A stretch of DNA of 64,000 bases from Streptomyces sp. M92 (GTDB lineage Bacteria > Actinomycetota > Actinomycetes > Streptomycetales > Streptomycetaceae). The stretch is from the NCBI RefSeq assembly GCF_028473745.1, contig NZ_CP101137.1, positions 5,270,001 through 5,334,000 of the forward strand, given 5' to 3'. Positions 8,350-16,956 of this stretch are shown here, one piece after another. A model generated the notes under the pieces. The model made no database searches and was not told where the DNA came from. It saw only the letters and a program-made list of their open reading frames with translations. The translations under genes were made by a program, and so were the position numbers. How positions within the stretch are numbered: position 1 is the first letter of the stretch; each line of letters starts with the position of its first letter.

Positions 8350-10215
8350 GTGAGAGCACGTCGCGCGGCCGCCCGAAGCACCTCCGCGCTCATCGCCACC
8401 CTCGCCCTGACCGCCGGCCTGGCCGGCCCCGCCGCAGCGGCGGGAGAGGCGCAGGCCCCGCCGGTCGCCACCGCGACCGACCCCGTCACGCACGAGGAGA
8501 ACGACCGTGTCCCCGAGGGCTCGGTCTGGACGCAGCACTACTTCCCGTCCTCCGACGACTCCGGCACCGAGCTGCACGCCGACGTCCTGCTGCCCGAGGG
8601 GCTGTCCCGCGACGACAAGGTGCCCGTCATCCTCTCGGTCGGCCCGTACTTCGCCCACGCCGGGCAGACCGGCCCGGAGGGCTGGAGCCACACCGGGCCC
8701 TCGGCCCGCTTCCAGGACTTCGTCGAGGGCACCGACCTGTTCGACGAGGGGTACGCCTTCGTCATGGTGGACCTGCGCGGCTTCGGCGGCTCCACCGGCT
8801 GCTTCGACTGGGGCGGACCCGGCGAGCAGGCCGACGTCAGGGCCGCGATCGACTGGGCCGCGAAGCAGCCGTGGTCCACCGGCGCGGTGGGCATGTACGG
8901 CAAGTCCTACGACGCCGTAACCGGCCTCATCGGCAACAACCTGGACCAGCGCGCGCTCAAGGCCGTCGTCGCCCAGGAACCCCTGTGGGACATGTACCAG
9001 TACATCTACTCCAACGGCGTGCCCCGCCCGAACGTGACCGGCACCGCCGGCGCGTACAACTCCATCGCCACGATGCCCCCGATGGCGGACGACGACCCGC
9101 GCTACCGGGCGAACGCCCGCTACGAGCAGACGCGTCCACAGTGCCTGACGGAGAACTCCGCCGGGTACCGAAGAGCCGACCAGCGGGACGAGCACTGGGC
9201 CTCCCGCGACCTGGCCCGGATGGCCAGGGGCAGCGACACACCGCTCTTCGTCACGCAGGGCTTCGTCGAGCCCAACACCAAACCCGAGGAGATGCAGGAG
9301 TACCTCGACAACCACGAGGGCCCCGAGCGCGGCTGGCTCGGTCAGTGGGACCACGTGCGCGGCGGTGACCGCACCCCCGACGGACGTCTCGCCATGGGCC
9401 GCGAGGGTTGGTACGAGGAGACGCTGTCCTTTTACGACCAGTACCTCAAGGGCGTCAGGCCGGAAGTCCGCTACCCGGCCTACGCCGTCGAGGACTCCAC
9501 GGGCGCCTGGCGCGCCCAGCGCACCTGGCCGGTCACCGAGCGGTCGGTCACCCTGCCGCTCGGCGGCGGCTCGTACGTGGACGACGGCGGCGCGTCCGCC
9601 CGCGCGGCGCTGACCGCGTCCGGCACCCCGGCACCGCGTCCGCCCGCGCCGCCGGCCGGCCGGTGGGACATGGAGAACGCACCGGCCACCGAGCACACCG
9701 CCCCTGAGGGACTCGCCGGGGAGGCGGCGAAGCGGCAGCGGGGCGGTGCGGTCGGCTCCAGCTTCTTCGTGTGGTCGAAGCCGCTGAAGCAGGCGGTGCG
9801 CGTCACCGGCACCCCGCAGGTGTCCCTGACCGCCAAGGGCGAGGGCAACATCATGCTCAAGCTGTACGACGTCGCCCCGGACGGCACCGCCGTCATGTTC
9901 GACGAGCAGGTGTCCCTGGTGGACCGGGGCCGGCTGACCGTCGACCTGAAGGCCACCGACTGGACGCTGGCGGCGGGGCACGTCCTGGCCGTGGAGATCG
10001 GTTCGATCCAGACCGGCTCATGGCGCGACACGCCCTCCGGCGAGACCGTCGAGGTCCGGGGCGCCAGGCTCCGGCTGGCCCTGGACGACCCCGCCGACGA
10101 CGTCGCCACCCCCGGCGACCGCTCCCCGTTCCTCGACACGTACCTGAGCCGGTACACGGTGGAACTGCCCGCCGGTCCGGGCACGTTCAGGGTGGTCCGG
10201 GGAGGTCGCCTCTGA
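8350..10215 (+). CDS. Secreted CocE/NonD-family (X-Pro dipeptidyl-peptidase-like) hydrolase
   Basis: An exported serine hydrolase of 621 residues. A signal peptide (MRARRAAARSTSALIATLAL, cleavage near GPAAAAG) is followed by an alpha/beta-hydrolase domain with the nucleophile elbow GKSYDAVTG and the typical VDLRGFGGSTGCFDWGG stretch, then a C-terminal jelly roll (VRVTGTPQVSLTAKGEGNIML) of the PepX_C type. The family includes X-Pro dipeptidyl peptidases and cocaine esterase. The GTG at 8350 follows GAGGAGG. An in-frame ATG at 8314 is possible but would put 12 odd residues before the signal. Convergent with cchA. Confidence 0.87.
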   Translation: MRARRAAARSTSALIATLALTAGLAGPAAAAGEAQAPPVATATDPVTHEENDRVPEGSVWTQHYFPSSDDSGTELHADVLLPEGLSRDDKVPVILSVGPYFAHAGQTGPEGWSHTGPSARFQDFVEGTDLFDEGYAFVMVDLRGFGGSTGCFDWGGPGEQADVRAAIDWAAKQPWSTGAVGMYGKSYDAVTGLIGNNLDQRALKAVVAQEPLWDMYQYIYSNGVPRPNVTGTAGAYNSIATMPPMADDDPRYRANARYEQTRPQCLTENSAGYRRADQRDEHWASRDLARMARGSDTPLFVTQGFVEPNTKPEEMQEYLDNHEGPERGWLGQWDHVRGGDRTPDGRLAMGREGWYEETLSFYDQYLKGVRPEVRYPAYAVEDSTGAWRAQRTWPVTERSVTLPLGGGSYVDDGGASARAALTASGTPAPRPPAPPAGRWDMENAPATEHTAPEGLAGEAAKRQRGGAVGSSFFVWSKPLKQAVRVTGTPQVSLTAKGEGNIMLKLYDVAPDGTAVMFDEQVSLVDRGRLTVDLKATDWTLAAGHVLAVEIGSIQTGSWRDTPSGETVEVRGARLRLALDDPADDVATPGDRSPFLDTYLSRYTVELPAGPGTFRVVRGGRL

Positions 10216-10246
10216 CGGCGGCCGTGCCGTCGGCGCGCCGTGCGGA

Positions 10247-11194
10247 TCAGGGACGGCTGGTCAGGTATCCGCCCATGGAGGTGAAGTACTCCGTCGCGGG
10301 CAGCTCCCGGCCGTCCTCGGTCCGTACCCGGGTGATGGCCAGGCCGTGGTTGCGGCCGGTCCGGGCGTCGGCGCCGGCGACGATCACCACGCCGTCGCCC
10401 TCACGGTAGAAGACGCGGCCGGGAGTGCCGCCGTAACGGCCCTGGGACACCACTGCGGCGAGCACTTCCAGCCGCCTGCCCCGGTGGTAGGTGAAGGCGC
10501 TGGGGTAGGGCTCGGACTGGGCGCGGACCAGGCGCTCCAGATCCTGGGCCGGCCAGCCCCAGTCGATCCGGATGTCCTCGGCGGACCGTTTGTGGAAGAA
10601 GCTGGCCCTGGACCGGTCCTGCTTGGTGAACTCGGTCCGGCCGGCGGCGATGAGACCCAGTGCGCCGATGGTGACCGGCGCGATGAGGTCGACGGTCTTG
10701 TGGAAGAGGTCGGTCGCGGTGTCCGTCGGTCCGACGGGCACCGCCTCCTGCCGGACGATGTCCCCGGCGTCGAGTTCGTCGTTCATCATGTGCGCGGTGA
10801 CGCCCACTTCGGACTCGCCGTTGATCAGCGCCCAGATCAGCGGGGAGAAGCCGGCGTACTCGGGCAGCAGCGAGTCGTGCACGTTCAGCGTGCCGTGGCG
10901 CGGCAGCCCGAAGATGTGCGGGGGGATCCACGTCCGCCAGTTGTTCGCCACGATGATGTCGGGGTCGGCCTCTTTGAGGCGCTCGAACAGCTCGTCGTCG
11001 TCGGGACGGTTGCGGATCAGCACCGGGACGCCGTGTTCCTCGGCGAGGTCGGCGACGGAGTCGCTCCAGATCTTCTCGTACGCGTGCTCGCTCCTCGGGT
11101 GCGTCACGACCAGCACCACGTCGTGTTCGGAGTCCAGGAGCGCTTGCAGGGTGCGGTGCCCCCAGGTCTGGTAGCCGAACATGACGACCCGCAT
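10247..11194 (-). CDS. cchA: Hydroxyornithine formyltransferase of coelichelin synthesis
   Basis: Formylates N5-hydroxyornithine from N10-formyl-tetrahydrofolate, giving the hfOrn building block. The 315 residues show the methionyl-tRNA-formyltransferase fold: MRVVMFGYQTWGHRTLQALL at the start, LNVHDSLLPEYAGFSPLIWA with the Asn/His of the active site, and VTAHMMNDELDAGDI with the catalytic Asp, followed by a C-terminal subdomain. The ATG at 11194 follows GAGGAGGT; the longer open frame upstream runs through the iron box and is not coding. It is divergent from cchB, and both starts face iron boxes at 11234-11252 and 11329-11347, so induction under iron limitation is expected. Confidence 0.95.
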   Translation of the reverse strand: MRVVMFGYQTWGHRTLQALLDSEHDVVLVVTHPRSEHAYEKIWSDSVADLAEEHGVPVLIRNRPDDDELFERLKEADPDIIVANNWRTWIPPHIFGLPRHGTLNVHDSLLPEYAGFSPLIWALINGESEVGVTAHMMNDELDAGDIVRQEAVPVGPTDTATDLFHKTVDLIAPVTIGALGLIAAGRTEFTKQDRSRASFFHKRSAEDIRIDWGWPAQDLERLVRAQSEPYPSAFTYHRGRRLEVLAAVVSQGRYGGTPGRVFYREGDGVVIVAGADARTGRNHGLAITRVRTEDGRELPATEYFTSMGGYLTSRP

Positions 11195-11233
11195 GGGGTA
11201 CCTCCTCGAGGCAGGGGACGGCGGCCCGGGCAG

Positions 11234-11252
11234 TAAAGCAAGGCTTACCTTA
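11234..11252. promoter_or_regulatory. Iron box (DmdR/IdeR type) for cchA
   Basis: The 19-bp sequence TAAAGCAAGGCTTACCTTA matches the actinobacterial iron-box consensus TTAGGTTAGGCTAACCTAA at 12 of 19 positions and lies 40 bp before the cchA start. Confidence 0.75.
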
Positions 11253-11328
11253 GTGGACAACGGCCTTGCGCGGCACCCCGGTTGGGGGTGGAGGCTTCCC
11301 GATCGCCCTATCGACAGTCCGCATCGCA

Positions 11329-11347
11329 TTAGCTTAGGCTCACCTAA
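11329..11347. promoter_or_regulatory. Iron box (DmdR/IdeR type) for cchB
   Basis: TTAGCTTAGGCTCACCTAA matches the consensus at 17 of 19 positions, the best site in the window, and lies 28 bp before the cchB ATG. It should set iron repression of the long cchB-cchI transcription unit. Confidence 0.9.
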
Positions 11348-11375
11348 GTTTCGGCGGCCGCAGGATGGGAGTGAC

Positions 11376-12722
11376 ATGTCACAGGTTCTTCCTGATGACG
11401 CAACACTGGTCCACGACCTCATTGGCATCGGCTTCGGGCCGTCCAATGTCGCCATGGCGATCGCACTGAGTGAGCACAACGCACGCCCCGACGGACGGGA
11501 GCCGGTCACCGCCCGCTTCTTCGAGCAGCAGCCGCGCTTCGGCTGGCACCGGGGCATGCTGATCGACGACGCCACCATGCAGGTGTCCTTCCTCAAGGAC
11601 CTGGTGACGCTGAGGAATCCGGCAAGCGAGTTCAGCTTCCTCTGCTACCTCCAGAGCAAGGGACGGCTGATCGACTTCATCAACCACAAGAACCTCTTCC
11701 CGCTGCGGGTCGAGTTCCACGACTACCTCGAGTGGGCCGCGGCCAAGGTCGACGACATGGTCTCCTACGGCCACGAGGTCGTCGGCGTCGCACCCGTCGA
11801 GCGGGACGGGGCCGTGCGGCACCTGGAGGTGACGGTCCGTTCGGGGGAGGGGCTGGAGGTGCACCGGACCCGCAACCTCGTCATCGGCACCGGGCTGCGA
11901 CCCCTCCTGCCCGAGGGCGTCGAGCGCGGCGACCGCGTCTGGCACAACTCCGAACTCCTCACCAAGGTGGACGCCTTGGAGGGCACCTCGCCGTCCCGGT
12001 TCGTCGTCGTCGGCGCCGGGCAGAGCGCCGCCGAGAACGTCGCCTACCTGCACCGGCGCTTCCCGCGCGCCGAGGTCTGCGCGGTCTTCGCCCGCTACGG
12101 CTACAGCCCCGCCGACGACAGCGGTTTCGCCAACCGGATCTTCGACCCCGAGGCGGTGGACGAGTACTTCGCCGCCCCCGCCGGTGTCAAACGCCGGCTG
12201 ATGGACTACCACGGCAACACCAACTACTCCGTGGTGGACATCGACCTGATCGACGACCTGTACCGGCAGACGTACCGGGAGAAGGTCCTCGGCACCGAGC
12301 GGCTGCGCTTCCTCAACGTCTCCCGGCTCACCGAGGTCAAGGAGACGCCGGAGAAGGTCCGGGCCACCGTGACCTCCCTGGTCACCGGCGAGGAGACCCT
12401 GCTGGACGCGGACGTCGTGGTCTTCGCCACCGGCTACCGCCCGGCCGACCCCCTCGGCCTGCTCGGCGAGGTCGCGGACCGCTGCCTGCGCGACGACGAG
12501 GGCCTGGTCAAGGTCGAGCGCGACTACCGCGTCGCCACGGACTCCGGCCTGCGCTGCGGCATCTACCTCCAGGGCGGCACGGAGCACACCCACGGCATCA
12601 CGTCGTCCCTGCTGTCCAACACGGCCATCCGGGTCGGCGAGATCCTGCGGTCGCTCCTCGGCCGGGGCGTCGGCACCGCTTCCGGCGCGGTCACCGACGG
12701 GACCGGCAGCGCGGCGCGTTAG
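11376..12722 (+). CDS. cchB: L-ornithine N5-monooxygenase
   Basis: A flavin-dependent hydroxylase that makes N5-hydroxy-ornithine, the first committed step to coelichelin. The 448 residues belong to the SidA/PvdA/IucD family: FAD motif GIGFGPSN at residues 17-24, NADPH motif GAGQSAAE near residue 213, the NYSVVD stretch, and the late FATGYRP motif. The ATG at 11376 follows GGGAG; upstream in-frame codons cross the iron box and are not used. The stop (12720-12722) touches the start region of cchC, so the genes are probably co-translated. Confidence 0.96.
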   Translation: MSQVLPDDATLVHDLIGIGFGPSNVAMAIALSEHNARPDGREPVTARFFEQQPRFGWHRGMLIDDATMQVSFLKDLVTLRNPASEFSFLCYLQSKGRLIDFINHKNLFPLRVEFHDYLEWAAAKVDDMVSYGHEVVGVAPVERDGAVRHLEVTVRSGEGLEVHRTRNLVIGTGLRPLLPEGVERGDRVWHNSELLTKVDALEGTSPSRFVVVGAGQSAAENVAYLHRRFPRAEVCAVFARYGYSPADDSGFANRIFDPEAVDEYFAAPAGVKRRLMDYHGNTNYSVVDIDLIDDLYRQTYREKVLGTERLRFLNVSRLTEVKETPEKVRATVTSLVTGEETLLDADVVVFATGYRPADPLGLLGEVADRCLRDDEGLVKVERDYRVATDSGLRCGIYLQGGTEHTHGITSSLLSNTAIRVGEILRSLLGRGVGTASGAVTDGTGSAAR

Positions 12723-12733
12723 TGTACGTCGCC

Positions 12734-13792
12734 ATGACCACGACTGCGCCCCGGAGCACGGCGCCTCCGGGCACAACACCGGCCCGCCGAAAGCGCGTTG
12801 TGGGCCTCGGTGTGCTCGTGGCGCTCCTGGTGGCGGCGTCGGCGGCGTCCCTGGCGGTCGGCGCGCGCGCCTTGAGCCCCGCCGACGTGTGGCAGGGGCT
12901 GCTCGCGGAACCCGGGTCCGGTCAACGGCTCACCGAGATCAGGCTCATCGTGCAGACCGTACGGGTCCCCCGCACGGTGCTCGCGGTCGTGGCGGGCGTC
13001 GCCCTGGGCGTCGGCGGTGCGCTGATCCAGGGCTACACGCGCAACCCCATCGCCGACACCGGCCTGCTGGGCGTGAACTCCGGTGCCTCGTTCGCCGTGG
13101 TGACGGGGATCGCCCTGTTCGGGTTCACCAGCCCGTTCCAGTACGTCTGGCTCGGCTTCCTGGGCGCCGCGGCCGCCGGTGTCGTGGTCTTCGGGCTGGC
13201 GAGCATCGGCCGGGGCGCCGGCAACCCGCTGACGCTCGCCCTGGCCGGGCAGGGGGTCACCGTGTTCCTCGCGGCGATGACCACCGCCGTCGCCCTGTCG
13301 GACAAGGAGTCGCTCAACGCGCTGCGGTTCTGGAACGCGGGCTCGGTGGCCGGCGTCCGGTTCGACGTCATCTGGCCCGTGACGGCGTTCATCGCGCTCG
13401 GCCTGCTGCTGGCCTTGTCCACGCTGCCCGCGATCAACCTGCTGAACCTGGGCGACGACGTGGCGCGGGGGCTGGGGCTGAACATCGCACGGAGCCGGAC
13501 CGTCGGCATCGTCGCCGTCACGCTGCTGGCGGGCGCGGCGACCGCCGCGTGCGGGCCCATCGCGTTCCTCGGGCTGATGGTGGCTCACGTGGCCCGGTAC
13601 CTGACCGGCCCGGACTACCGCTGGCTGGTGCCGTACGCGGGGCTGCTCGGGGCCGTCGTCCTCCTGGTCTGCGACATCGTGGGACGCCTGGTGGTGCGGC
13701 CGGGCGAACTGGACGCGGGGATCGTCGTCTCCCTCCTCGGCGCCCCGTTCTTCGCGGTGCTGGTGTGGCGTGGAAAGTTCAAGAGCGCGTGA
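12734..13792 (+). CDS. cchC: Ferri-siderophore ABC permease 1
   Basis: A FecCD-family inner-membrane permease of 352 residues with about nine to ten hydrophobic helices. Family hallmarks are RVPRTVLAVVAGVALGVGGALIQGYTRNPIAD near the N-terminus and GPIAFLGLMVAHVARYL near the C-terminus. It should pair with CchD and be driven by CchE to import ferri-coelichelin handed over by CchF. The start is the ATG at 12734; a GTG at 12722 overlapping the cchB stop is in frame and equally possible, and neither has a strong ribosome site, which suggests translational coupling. The 3' end overlaps cchD by 4 bp. Confidence 0.93.
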   Translation: MTTTAPRSTAPPGTTPARRKRVVGLGVLVALLVAASAASLAVGARALSPADVWQGLLAEPGSGQRLTEIRLIVQTVRVPRTVLAVVAGVALGVGGALIQGYTRNPIADTGLLGVNSGASFAVVTGIALFGFTSPFQYVWLGFLGAAAAGVVVFGLASIGRGAGNPLTLALAGQGVTVFLAAMTTAVALSDKESLNALRFWNAGSVAGVRFDVIWPVTAFIALGLLLALSTLPAINLLNLGDDVARGLGLNIARSRTVGIVAVTLLAGAATAACGPIAFLGLMVAHVARYLTGPDYRWLVPYAGLLGAVVLLVCDIVGRLVVRPGELDAGIVVSLLGAPFFAVLVWRGKFKSA

Positions 13793-14871
13793 ACGGGGCG
13801 GACGTGAGGACCGATCGGACGGACGCGAAGACGTCCCTGGCGCCGGGCGTGCGGCTCGGCGGTGTGTCGTTCGTCTGGCGGCCCTGGCTGGCCGGTGTCA
13901 CCCTGCTGCTGGCGGCGGGGACCTTCCTGCTGTTCTGCCTGTCCATCGGTGTCGGGGACTTCCCGATCGCCCTGCCCCGGGTGGTCGCGACGGTCTTCGG
14001 CGGCGGCGATCAGGTCGACGCGTTCGTCATCATGGACCTGCGGATGCCGCGCGCCCTGGCCGGGCTCGTCGTCGGCGTCGCGCTCGGAGTATCGGGGGCG
14101 ATCACCCAGTCCATCGCGCGCAACCCGCTGGCCAGCCCCGACGTGCTCGGCATCACCAGCGGCGCGAGCGCGGTCGCGGTGTTCCTGGTGACCGTGTCGG
14201 GCGGCACCGCCGCGGCGATCACCGACTCCGTGGGGCTGTCGGCGGCGGCGCTCGCGGGCGGGCTCGGCACCGGTCTGCTGGTGTACTTCCTGGCCTGGCG
14301 CCGGGGGATCGACGGCTTCCGGCTGATCCTCATCGGCATCTCGGTGACCGCGATGATGCAGGCGATCACCACCTGGCTGCTCGTCACCGCCGACCTCAGG
14401 GACGTGGCCAGGGCCCAGGCGTGGCTGGTCGGCTCGCTGGACGACCGGTCCTGGGACGAGGTGTCGCTCGCCCTGTGGTGCACGCTCGCCCTGCTGGCCG
14501 TCGTGGCGTGCGTCGCCTTCCAGTTCAAGCCCCTGCACTTCGGCGACGAGATCGCGGCCGGCCTCGGCGTCCGGTACGCGACGGTGCGGGCCGTGCTGCT
14601 GCTGTGCGCGGTGCTGCTGGCGGGCGCGGCCGTGAGCGCGGCGGGACCGGTCCCGTTCGTCGCGCTGGTGGCGCCGCAGGTGGCGATGCGCCTGGGCAGA
14701 CATCCCACCCCGCCCATGGTGGCCTCCGGCATGGTGGGGGCGCTGCTGCTGACCGGCTCCGACCTGGTCGCCCGCGCGGTGTTGCCGGTCTCCCTGCCCG
14801 TCGGTGTCGTCACCGCCGCGATCGGCGGCCCGTTCCTGGTCTATCTGCTGGTACGGGCGAACCGCCGGTAG
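13789..14871 (+). CDS. cchD: Ferri-siderophore ABC permease 2
   Basis: The second FecCD-family permease, 360 residues, partner of CchC. It shows DLRMPRALAGLVVGVALGVSGAITQ and NPLASPDVLGITSGAS near the N-terminus and GPVPFVALVAPQVAMRLG near the C-terminus, all typical of siderophore permeases. The GTG at 13789 overlaps the cchC stop as GTGA, with GGAAAG upstream. The next gene, cchE, is separated by an iron box, so it may also have its own promoter. Confidence 0.93.
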   Translation: MNGADVRTDRTDAKTSLAPGVRLGGVSFVWRPWLAGVTLLLAAGTFLLFCLSIGVGDFPIALPRVVATVFGGGDQVDAFVIMDLRMPRALAGLVVGVALGVSGAITQSIARNPLASPDVLGITSGASAVAVFLVTVSGGTAAAITDSVGLSAAALAGGLGTGLLVYFLAWRRGIDGFRLILIGISVTAMMQAITTWLLVTADLRDVARAQAWLVGSLDDRSWDEVSLALWCTLALLAVVACVAFQFKPLHFGDEIAAGLGVRYATVRAVLLLCAVLLAGAAVSAAGPVPFVALVAPQVAMRLGRHPTPPMVASGMVGALLLTGSDLVARAVLPVSLPVGVVTAAIGGPFLVYLLVRANRR

Positions 14872-14877
14872 CTGGTA

Positions 14878-14896
14878 CAAAGTAAGGCGAGCCTAA
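14878..14896. promoter_or_regulatory. Iron box between cchD and cchE
   Basis: CAAAGTAAGGCGAGCCTAA matches the iron-box consensus at 13 of 19 positions and sits in the 38-bp cchD-cchE gap, 14 bp before the cchE GTG. It suggests an internal iron-controlled promoter. Confidence 0.65.
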
Positions 14897-14909
14897 ACAA
14901 GGGGGCCCT

Positions 14910-15785
14910 GTGGTCGTTCAGTCCATCACCGGAGTGAAGCCCGTAACCGACGGAAACGACGGAAACGACGGAACCGACGGAAACGACGGCGCCGCACGGC
15001 TGGCGGCCAGGGGCGTCACGGTCGGGTACGGCGCCCGGACCGTCATCGACGACCTGGACGTGACCGTCCCGCCCGGGGTCGTCACCACCATCATCGGCCC
15101 CAACGGGTGCGGGAAGTCGACCCTGTTGCGCACCTTGTCGCGGCTGCTGAAACCGGCCGGCGGCAAGGTGGTGCTGGACGGCGACGACATCGCGAAGCTC
15201 CGGACCCGGGACGTGGCGAAGAAGCTCGGCCTGCTGCCGCAGGCGCCGGTCGCGCCGGAGGGGCTGACGGTGTCCGACCTGGTCGCCAGGGGCCGTCACC
15301 CGCACCAGAGCTGGCTGCGGCAGTGGTCCTCGGACGACGCCGACGTGGTGGCACGCGCGCTGGCCATGACCGGCGTGTCCGACCTCGCCGACCGCCCGGT
15401 CGACTCCCTCTCCGGCGGCCAGCGCCAGCGTGTGTGGATCTCGATGACCCTGGCCCAGGGCACCGACCTGCTCCTGCTGGACGAGCCGACCACCTACCTG
15501 GACCTGGCGCACGCGATCGACGTCCTGGACCTGGTGGACGACCTGCACGAGTCCGGGTGCACGGTGGTCATGGTGCTGCACGACCTCAACCTGGCCACCC
15601 GCTACAGCGACAACCTGGTCGTGATGCGGGAGGGCGCGATCCTGGCGCAGGGGCACCCCCGCGACGTGATCACCGCCGAACTGCTGCACGAGGCCTTCGG
15701 GCTGCGGGCCAAGGTGATCGAGGACCCGGTGGGGGACCGGCCGCTGATCGTGCCGATAGGCCGGACCCACGTCGAACTCCACTGA
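14910..15785 (+). CDS. cchE: Ferri-siderophore ABC transporter ATPase
   Basis: A cytoplasmic ATPase of 291 residues (FepC/FhuC family) driving the CchC-CchD permease. Walker A is GPNGCGKST, the signature is LSGGQRQRVWISMTLAQ, Walker B is LLLLDEPTTYLD, and the H-loop is VMVLHDLN. The GTG at 14910 follows a G-rich stretch. The N-terminus before the ATPase domain is unusual: residues about 14-27 are a run of Asn-Asp-Gly triplets encoded by a 9-bp tandem repeat. Confidence 0.94.
   Translation: MVVQSITGVKPVTDGNDGNDGTDGNDGAARLAARGVTVGYGARTVIDDLDVTVPPGVVTTIIGPNGCGKSTLLRTLSRLLKPAGGKVVLDGDDIAKLRTRDVAKKLGLLPQAPVAPEGLTVSDLVARGRHPHQSWLRQWSSDDADVVARALAMTGVSDLADRPVDSLSGGQRQRVWISMTLAQGTDLLLLDEPTTYLDLAHAIDVLDLVDDLHESGCTVVMVLHDLNLATRYSDNLVVMREGAILAQGHPRDVITAELLHEAFGLRAKVIEDPVGDRPLIVPIGRTHVELH
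14945..14989. repeat. 9-bp tandem repeat inside cchE
   Basis: About five copies of GACGGAAAC (one with ACC for AAC) encode Asn/Thr-Asp-Gly triplets ahead of the ATPase domain. The repeat keeps frame, so copy-number changes would only lengthen or shorten a linker. Confidence 0.85.
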
Positions 15786-15806
15786 CCGGCAACGGAGTTG
15801 TCGTAG

Positions 15807-15825
15807 TGAGGGTAGGCTAACCTCA
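15807..15825. promoter_or_regulatory. Iron box for cchF
   Basis: TGAGGGTAGGCTAACCTCA is a near-perfect palindrome matching the consensus at 16 of 19 positions, 70 bp before the cchF ATG. It implies a separate iron-regulated promoter for cchF-cchG. Confidence 0.88.
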
Positions 15826-15894
15826 CTCAACCGCGATAAGGTTTGCTGCCCTCAGACGGGGCGCACGGACAGCGCGACAGCAAGGGATCCCCGG

Positions 15895-16956
15895 ATGCTC
15901 TTCCTCAGAACGACGCGTACCAGGTCCTGGCGACGACTGGCGGCGGCACTGTCCGCCGCCGCCCTCGGTGCCGGCCTCCTCGCAGGATGCGGTTCCGAAT
16001 CCGACGACCCGGCGGACAAGGCGGCGGGCGACGCCCCGTCCGCCGGCGGCGACTTCCCGGTCACCGTGGAGCACGCGTTCGGCACCACGAAGGTCACCGA
16101 GGCTCCCGAGAGGGTCGTCTCCGTCGGCTACACCGACGACCAGACCGTCCTGGCCTTCGGCATCAAGCCGGTCGGCATGGTCGACCAGTACCCGAACCCG
16201 GCCGGCCAGAGTCCCGACATCAACACCCAGTGGCCCTGGGTGAAGGACAAGTGGGGTGACACCAGGCCCGAGGTCGTCATGAAGAACGGCGACGACGGCC
16301 CCAACTACGAGAAGATCGCCGCCCTGCGCCCCGACCTGATCGTCGCGGTCTACTCCGAGATCGACCGGGCCGCCTACGACAAGCTGTCCAAGATCGCCCC
16401 GACGGTGGCCCGCACCAAGACCGAGAAGGAGCCCTTCAGCGCGCCCTGGCAGGACAACGCGCTCCACATCGCCAAGGCGCTCGGCAAGGCCGAGGAGGGC
16501 GAGAAGATGGTGGCCGGCATCCAGGCCAAGCTCGACACGGCCAAGAAGGAGCACCCCGAGTTCGCGGACCGGACCGCGGTGGTGCTGTCCTGGTACGACA
16601 AGTCGGTGGCGCCCTTCACCTCCACCGACGTACGCGGGCGCCTCGTGACCGGCATCGGGTTCAAGTACCAGACGAAGATCGACGAGGTGGCGGGCGGCGA
16701 CTTCTACACGACGCTCTCCCCGGAGCGGCTCGACCTGGTCGACGTCGACCGCGTCTTCGTCATCAACGACCGGGCGGACCAGGACGCGCTGAAGAAGTTC
16801 GAGCTGTTCAACAACCTGAACGCGGTGAAGAACGGCAAGGTGTCGTACCTGCTCGACAGCGAGGGCCCGGCGGTCGGCGCCGCCATCTCCCAGGGCACCC
16901 TGCTGTCCATGCCCTACGCCATCGACGAACTGGTCAAAGCGGCAGCGCAGGGGTGA
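15895..16956 (+). CDS. cchF: Ferri-siderophore-binding lipoprotein
   Basis: A cell-surface lipoprotein of 353 residues that captures ferri-coelichelin and delivers it to CchC-CchD. A basic N-terminus with a hydrophobic stretch ends at the lipobox LLAGC, Cys 32. A FepB/FhuD-like two-lobe periplasmic-binding domain follows (PERVVSVGYTDDQTVLAFGIKPVG, IAALRPDLIVAVYSEI). The ATG at 15895 follows AAGGGA. It ends by overlapping the cchG GTG by 4 bp, so uptake and export genes are coupled. The cchF unit has its own iron box. Confidence 0.94.
   Translation: MLFLRTTRTRSWRRLAAALSAAALGAGLLAGCGSESDDPADKAAGDAPSAGGDFPVTVEHAFGTTKVTEAPERVVSVGYTDDQTVLAFGIKPVGMVDQYPNPAGQSPDINTQWPWVKDKWGDTRPEVVMKNGDDGPNYEKIAALRPDLIVAVYSEIDRAAYDKLSKIAPTVARTKTEKEPFSAPWQDNALHIAKALGKAEEGEKMVAGIQAKLDTAKKEHPEFADRTAVVLSWYDKSVAPFTSTDVRGRLVTGIGFKYQTKIDEVAGGDFYTTLSPERLDLVDVDRVFVINDRADQDALKKFELFNNLNAVKNGKVSYLLDSEGPAVGAAISQGTLLSMPYAIDELVKAAAQG

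Noticed and set aside
14945..14989. Possible CRISPR-like repeat
   Set aside because: The unit is 9 bp, contiguous without spacers, in frame and inside cchE.
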